A stretch of DNA of 64,000 bases. It comes from Omphiscola glabra (taxonomy: Eukaryota; Mollusca; Gastropoda; Lymnaeidae). Below the pieces are notes generated by a model, which saw only the letters and a program-made list of their open reading frames with translations, had not been told where the DNA came from and did no database searches. Location: positions 27,344,293 through 27,408,292 of the forward strand of contig OZ024802.1 in the NCBI GenBank assembly GCA_964017045.1, read 5' to 3'. Made by a program: the position numbers and the translations under genes. This document shows positions 58,109-64,000 of the stretch, piece by piece (the stretch's first letter is position 1; each line of letters opens with the position of its first letter).

Positions 58109-58345
58109 CAACCATGTAAAAAAAAAAAGCAGACTGCCCTGGTCAGGACGCATTGAAAGGATGCCGGATTCTGGAACAGCAAAAAACGATCTACAGGCAG
58201 AAACCTATGAGCAGACAGCTCACCGGTCGACCAAGACTGAGATAGATTGACGATGTAAGGAGGTGTAAAGCGATGGATTGATCCGAATGAAAGAATGTGG
58301 TGGAGCAGGCCAGGGCCCTACATGGGATGAAGCGCCACTGATGTA
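58109..58345 (+). mobile_element. C-terminal remnant of the interrupted RT fragment
   Basis: Disrupted reading frames give GRIERMPDSGTAKN, SRQLTGRPRLR and DPNERMWW, the usual end of such RT proteins (target-cleaving endonuclease partner region). Continuation of the 57057 fragment. Confidence 0.65.
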
Positions 58346-58349
58346 AACA

Positions 58350-60545
58350 TTTCAGACTTTTGAGTGGGAAAAGCTAGAAATAACCATAATAACAGGACAT
58401 CACTAACTCTTCCACCAGCCCAATATTAAATAAATTCACTCCACTAGGCGCCTTTAGAGTATGATTTTTTATCGAGAGATACTCCTTAGCTTAGACTCGC
58501 CCCTTAAAACTTTATAGGCCCCGGAATTTTTTTTGATAAATTCAAAATGCAAGAATGCATTTTTTTACATAGTTAAATTTAGTTTCGCATCATTATACAC
58601 TTAACTGGAGAGCAAAGTGAGAGATGCTAGTTAAGATTTTATGTGCCCTTTGACCTAAGAGCCGTCGTTGAGGTCTGCAGCCCATATTGCTGCATGGGGC
58701 CTCGTATATTTTACGGGCTTAAAGTTGGGCTGTAATTACATTAAATTATCAACTTTTACTGTTAGGTAGGGAAGGACAAAACCGAAAAGTTGCACGGGTG
58801 CCACAAAAAGTCAAGCGAAGTCACTGCTTGACTAAGTGTGTTATACAACCATTTTTTTAAAATTGAAAAGTAATGTGTTTTTTTTAGTTATTATTTAAAA
58901 TATTTTTGGGGTAAACTACATAAAAAATAATGAATTTACTACAAAATATTTTTAAATTTTTTAAAAAGAATTCCTTCCAAAAAGGTATAAATCAGAATAA
59001 AAAAAAAAAAAAAGAAATGCTAAAACAGTTTTACATTTTGAACGAAAAAGTAAAACCAAAAACATACGTTTATTTCTAAATATTTCCAAGTTTCACCAAA
59101 GTCAAAAAAAAAAAAAAAAAGCTTTTCTGTACAAAAGGCTATAGACTACACCGTTATGGGTTTTCAAAATTGGTATTTATTTATAAATCATATGTAACCG
59201 ACATAATTGTTAAGAAGTAATGAGTTGTTTACAAAAGACATAATATATTTATTAATGTGTGATTTTGTCGTATAAAAATAAAGTTTAAATTCTCAATATT
59301 CAGTTGATTGAAATGTTAATTTAGATTTTTAAACTGCTATAATTTGCTTCAGATCATTACAACTTGCCTCTTCGATATTATACTTTAAAACAATTTTTTT
59401 TACCAATTCCATAGAATTTTTTTTAACTACTACCAAAATTGGCATTTACAAGATAATCGAAATAATAATTTTTCTTAAAAAGTACGTTGTTTAAATATAT
59501 ATATTCTTTCTACTGGATTATAATCTTAAAATAAATTGTTAAAAATAGTTCAAACAGCTGGGTAAGATTGTTTAATATTATCATATTAACAGAAAAAATT
59601 CGTTGGGGATTTAAAATATAAAGAATAAGTATTTTTTTTTAAAAATCATTTTACTCTGTTCCCGAAACTGTGTTAAAAAATTAGAAACGCACTCGATTTA
59701 ATAATTATTGATGAAATTTCCACTATTGGTATGCAACCGATATATTCCAAATTTTTTTGTTTTAAAAAATAGTGGTTTTTTTTTGGTTATTTTTTTAAGT
59801 TTTCATTTTATCTAAGTCAGTATGCATGAAATCTACTACATTAAAATGCTTGCTAAAAATGATTTTTTAAAAAGCATAATTCGGCACTCCTCAGAACGGC
59901 GGTCCCATATTATTTGTACAGAAATAAAATTTAAACATTTAGTTTGTACCTCATGGAACTACATTAAAAACGTCAGTGGTTGCTATAACATTTATTTATT
60001 GTTTTCCAATTGTTTTGTCATGTATTTTCAGTGGTTTTAAATTGAAATTTTAATACAAGACATGTATTTACAAAGTCAGTCAAACGTTTAGGTTGTTTTG
60101 GTCTATTTTGCCGATTTTGTGGCCAGATTTTTTTACAGTCTCAGACCAAAAGCAATATTCTTACGGTTAAAGTAATGTAAAAATAATAAACCATTATTAA
60201 GTCAGATTTAGGGGCATCAGCTTACACTAGGGTGTAGGACCGTGGTCCATACACTGTAAGTCCATCTAATGGGGTATATGCCAGTATGAAGGATGGGGGT
60301 GTTACTCACTGTTATCAATATGGAGAAATTAATCTCTTATTTAAGTGTATGGCTCGTTCTAAAACAGTATCGGTACACAACAAAAGACGATTCAAAAATT
60401 AAATGATAAATACACTAACAAAGAATACGATAAACAAACCAGGGCTAATTACAAGTAATACGTTTTATTATGTTAATTATAATGAATTATAAAACCAAAA
60501 GAAATATAATTAAAAACTATTTACTGACAGTATACTGTAAGTCAA
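58350..60545. other. Non-coding AT-rich intergenic DNA
   Basis: Very AT-rich with long A and T runs. No exon, RNA or element end recognised. Confidence 0.55.
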
Positions 60546-60554
60546 TAATTTTTA

Positions 60555-60985
60555 ATTACATTTAGCTCATTCGGCGCTAAAAAAGACGGTACGAGATATG
60601 ATCATCGTCCACTTAGTGGATGAAAATATTTTGTCTGAGGATGAACTAGCCTCAGTCAAAAAGCCGAATGATCCTAGTATGGAGCTCTAACTGAAGCTCA
60701 AACAACTGGAGCTAGAAGAAGATAGATAGCTTAAACAAATGGAGCTAGAGCTACAGAGAGAGGCAGAAGAAAAAGATAGAGAACTACAAATAAAATTAAA
60801 AGAAATGGAAATAGCGGCCAATTTTATAGCATATATGAGGGTATATTTCCCTTGTCTGGATCTACTGCTACTGTGAGCAACATCCTGTTACGAGGCGTAT
60901 AGGTGGGATTCATTGATGTTACTTTACATGTCATCCATCTCAAATCAGACATAGTCTCCGGATCTGTCGTTGTGGGTGTCCATTT
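60555..60985 (+). mobile_element. Ty3/gypsy-like LTR retrotransposon remnant, gag and protease pieces
   Basis: Translations with stops read LKKTVRDMIIVHLVDENILS, then a charged coiled-coil stretch (MELELQREAEEKDRELQIKL), then after a deletion RGV-VGFIDVTLHVIHLKSD and IVSGSVVVGV. This order is gag N-terminus to protease region of gypsy-like elements. It continues at 62847 after the LINE insertion. Defective. Confidence 0.7.
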
Positions 60986-62846
60986 TTATCTAAAATCATT
61001 GAAAAACTAGTTCTAAAGCAATGTTTTGCTTACTTAAAAAGGACAACTCTCTTCTCATTTCTAATCAGTTGGCCTATATACCTTTCCATAGCACTGAGAC
61101 AGCTCCCTGAGCGTCACCAATGATCTCTTGCTAGCAATGATCCTCTTGGTACTCAGTGCGGCCTTTGACACCGTTGACCATGAAACCCTTTACAAAACCC
61201 TTGAAAATTACTTTGGAATTTCTGGTCTTGCTCCCTTTAGGTCCTACCTCTCCAATAGAACGCAGGCGGTCGCGGTCGCTGTCGATGGCTGTCTCTCCGG
61301 CAGTGCTGACTTGGTGTACGGAGTGTCACAAGGTCAGTTTTGGGCCCGGTTCTATTCACAATGTTTACCAGGCCCCTGCTCCTCTTGCTCAGAAGGCATG
61401 ATGTGAAGTCAGTCATTCGCGGATGACACGCAGCTATACAAGCATACTCATCCCTCTCTTGTTGATTCCGCTGTCCGGACTTTGCGGGAGAGCATTGGTG
61501 ATGTCAAGTCATGGATGACACTCAGCAATTTGACGCTTAACGATGACAAAACGGAAGCACTAAATTCACGATCACAAATTATCCTCGCGCTCAGCTCTCC
61601 CCACCTCATTTCAAATAGGTAACTCCGACATACAGTTAACATCCTACGCTAGGAATCTTCGTTATATTCTGTTCAACAACATGTCTATCGATAATCATAT
61701 CTCTCACATTTGGCTCTGCATACACTGCTATCCGTCAGATCAGCTCCATCCGCCACTACCTAACAATAAGTGCAAAAAAAAACCTAGTCTGTGCTCTTGT
61801 TCTCTATCGTCTTGACTATTGCAACTCTCTTCTGTCAGGTTCACCAAAACACTTCGTAGAAAAACTACAAAAAATTTCAAAACTCAGCTGCTAGGCTAGT
61901 TTTAAAGGCAAAAAAACCGTGATCACGTCACACCACTACTTCTTTTACTTCATTGGCTCCCAGTGCAAGCAAGGATTGATTACAAACTCTCTGTTCTCTG
62001 CCACAACATTTTCTCTGGTTCCTGCCCTTCCTATCTAACAGAACTTCTCTCTGTCTATTCACCCCTTCGACAGCTTCGCTCCTCCGCAGACGGGCGTATT
62101 CTTTCTGTCCCCAAGACTCACACAAAAACATACAGTAAAAGATCTTTCTCTTTCTGCGCCCCCAAACAATGGAATTCTCTTTCACTACACATCCGCAATA
62201 TACCAACCATCACAGCATTCAAAACTACACTCAAAACACATCTCTTTAAGCCAGGGGTGGGCAAACTTTTTGTGCGTAGGGCCACATTGACAAATGTAAA
62301 GCTATTGGGGGGGCCGCATGTATATTATGTCCAATGTCGATAAACATTTCTCTATATTAAAATAGTTAAATTCGCAGTTTAGCATTACACGACAAATATC
62401 AAGGACTGTTTAAAAAAATAGAAATTTAGAAAGAAATTTGATCACAAATGTTAAAACAATCATAACGTTGCATGAATTTCTGTATAGTTCAACAAAATAA
62501 CTTAAAACCAAAGTTTTTTTTATTTTAAATTTCTAAACGCCTTTGAGGGACGCATAATATCAGTTGCAAGCGGCCCGTAGTTTGCCCACCCCTGCTTTAA
62601 GCTCTACTATCCTGAATGATTCCCCCCTTTGACCGATAGACGATACTGCTGGGTGCCGTCCATGGCTTGACATTTAAAAAGTTATGGAATGGTTGGGCGA
62701 ATACACATTTATTTATTATATTTAATTAATGTATGTTAATTTTTAAGTTCATGATATTGTTTGTTAAATTGTATGTACAGCATGGTGAGCCCAGCCATAG
62801 GTTTGGGTACTACGCTTTAAAAAAACTTCTTATAATAATAATAATA
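60986..62846 (+). mobile_element. CR1/Jockey-like LINE, defective, 3' end present
   Basis: RT pieces in order: FLSKIIEKLVLKQCFAYLK, LSAAFDTVDHETLYKTLENY, FGISGLAPF, VYGVSQG, then SADDTQLYK, RQISSIRHYLT, LDYCNSLLSG and LHWLPVQARIDYKLSVLCHN. It ends TFKTTLKTHLFK, is interrupted by a hAT MITE, then resumes LYYPE stop. The 3' UTR ends in (ATA)n at 62835-62846. Many frameshifts. A shorter relative is at 16385. Confidence 0.82.
62252..62594. mobile_element. hAT MITE nested in the LINE
   Basis: Ends CAGGGGTGGGCAAAC and GTTTGCCCACCCCTG, perfect 8-bp duplication CTTTAAGC (62244-62251 and 62595-62602). Removing it restores the LINE C-terminal reading order HLFK-LYYPE. Confidence 0.9.
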
Positions 62847-63030
62847 TCGTTGCTGAATGACTTAGCTGGTTCGGAGGTGGTAGCCGAACCCATCGTTACT
62901 CATTCACCCTGTTTCACTGAATCTCAAGAAGAATATCCAGAATTATATTCAGCATGTGCTTTTACCAGGGCCATGAGTTTGAAGATCTCCGAAAAAGAAG
63001 TTCACCAAAAAGTAATAAAATCCAATCTGA
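62847..63030 (+). mobile_element. Continuation of the gypsy-like remnant
   Basis: SLLNDLAGSEVVAEPIVTHS follows the VVVGV end of the left part in normal gypsy-like order (protease to RT linker). The frame then ends against another RT fragment at about 63035. Confidence 0.65.
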
Positions 63031-63034
63031 AATC

Positions 63035-63890
63035 AATCTGCCACCGTGAGGCACTACAACATCAACACAAACCTAGCCAGAATGATATGCAGCTTCTATG
63101 ATAAGGCCACCAGCACAGTCTTCTTCAACAATAACATCGGAGAATGGTTCAAGACCATGGTTGGAGTACGACAAGGTTGCTTGCTCTCCCCCACCCTGTT
63201 CAACATCTTCTTAGAGAGAATTATGTCAGATGCACTGGAAACGCATGTAGGGACAGTCAGCATTGGTGGCAGAACAATCACCAACCTACGCTTTGCGGAT
63301 GACATAGACGGACTGACTGGAAGCGAAGAAGAGCTAGCCAACCTAGTAAAGCGTTTCGACAAGACTTCGTCGTCCTTTGGCATGCAAATCAGTGCAGAAA
63401 AGACAAAAATGACAACGAATAACACCACTGGCATCGCCACTGAAATTAAGGTCGGTGAGGAAAGATTAAAGGCAGTTCGCAGCTTCAAGTACCTCGGAGC
63501 AATAGTCTCGGAAGAAGACTCCAAGCCCGAATTGATGGCCAGGATTGCCCAGACCATAACAGCACTAAAGAGGCTCAAGAAAATATGGAACTACAAAAAT
63601 ATAGCCCCCATCACCAAAATTAGGCTGATGCGCTCATAAGTCCTCTCCATTTTCTTGTATGCATGTGAGTACTGGACATTAACAGCAGAACTTGAAAGGA
63701 AAATAAAGGCGATTGAGATGAGATGTTTTAGAAGCATTCATGGGATCCGCTATAGAGACCATATCACCAATGAACAAGTGAAAGAAAGGACTCGTCAAGC
63801 AACTGGGCAATACGATGACTTTCTGGTGTCTGTAAAAAGCGCAAACTTGAGTGGTATGGCCACGTGACAAGGTATCTAGTATCTACATAC
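63035..63890 (+). mobile_element. RTE/BovB-like reverse transcriptase fragment
   Basis: A frame open for 197 codons reads MICSFYDKATSTVFFNN, VGVRQGCLLSPTLFN, the catalytic NLRFADDIDGL and AVRSFKYLGAIVSEEDSKPE. After one in-frame TAA (63637-63639) it continues LYACEYWTLTAELERKIKAI, then a one-base frameshift before RKLEWYGHVTR. The catalytic FADD is intact but the copy lacks its N-terminal endonuclease and is broken. It was probably active fairly recently, given the small number of lesions. Confidence 0.85.
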
Positions 63891-64000
63891 AATTTATAAC
63901 ACATAACACTTGAAAATTAGTTATCCCCCTCATCAAGCATATTAATATATTTTTGAGTTGAGGGAAAATCTTTAAGGGCTTGCCGAAGAAATAATGCAGG

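Noticed and set aside
63096..63578. 160-codon minus-strand frame
   Set aside because: Antisense of the reverse-transcriptase fragment, which has the recognisable FADD motif on plus.

Overview
This is a eukaryotic, AT-rich, intron-rich genomic window, most likely from a gastropod mollusc and probably a heterobranch or pulmonate snail. That call rests on an ADGF/ADA2-type secreted adenosine deaminase (the family of mollusc-derived growth factor), an eIF4G2 gene split into many short exons with consensus GT-AG splice sites, and dense non-LTR retrotransposon, hAT-MITE and minisatellite content. The species call is inference. No prokaryotic features, rRNA or tRNA genes were seen. Layout: (1) 1-9480, minus strand: the 5' three quarters of an adenosine deaminase gene (8 exons, signal peptide through the HAGET zinc-site motif; the 3' end lies beyond base 1), with several intronic minisatellites. 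(2) 9.5-18.9 kb: non-coding, AT-rich DNA with two TTA-flanked DNA transposons and a degraded LINE fragment. (3) 18.9-27.6 kb: repeat-rich DNA with minisatellites, hAT elements and two possible orphan exons. (4) 27.6-40.1 kb, plus strand: an unfamiliar EF-hand protein gene. I resolve 13 coding exons by phase-compatible splicing (about 890 codons) ending in a clear stop, but the true start is unresolved. Nearly every intron, and the 3' flank, carries its own minisatellite. One of these arrays is visibly born from the exon-intron border. (5) 40.1-43.4 kb: 3' flank, a minisatellite and MITEs. (6) 43.4-54.7 kb, minus strand: a complete eIF4G2/DAP5/NAT1 gene (22 coding exons plus a probable non-coding first exon, 1,011 residues, MIF4G-MA3-W2). 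Its reading frame has no AUG before the MIF4G domain, matching the known non-AUG (GUG) start of the vertebrate gene. (7) 54.8-64 kb: a transposon graveyard with an LTR element interrupted by a LINE that is itself interrupted by a hAT MITE, plus reverse-transcriptase fragments, one carrying a 5'-truncated RTE insertion. The three host genes have no obvious joint pathway: one is a secreted purine enzyme, one is a putative calcium-binding protein of unknown role and one is a cytoplasmic translation factor. The most unusual content is structural. It includes splice sites embedded in tandem repeats, arrays that are open in all three frames because the unit length is 1 or 2 modulo 3, and at least a dozen non-autonomous DNA elements with readable target-site duplications. 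I found no undescribed defence or similar multi-gene system.
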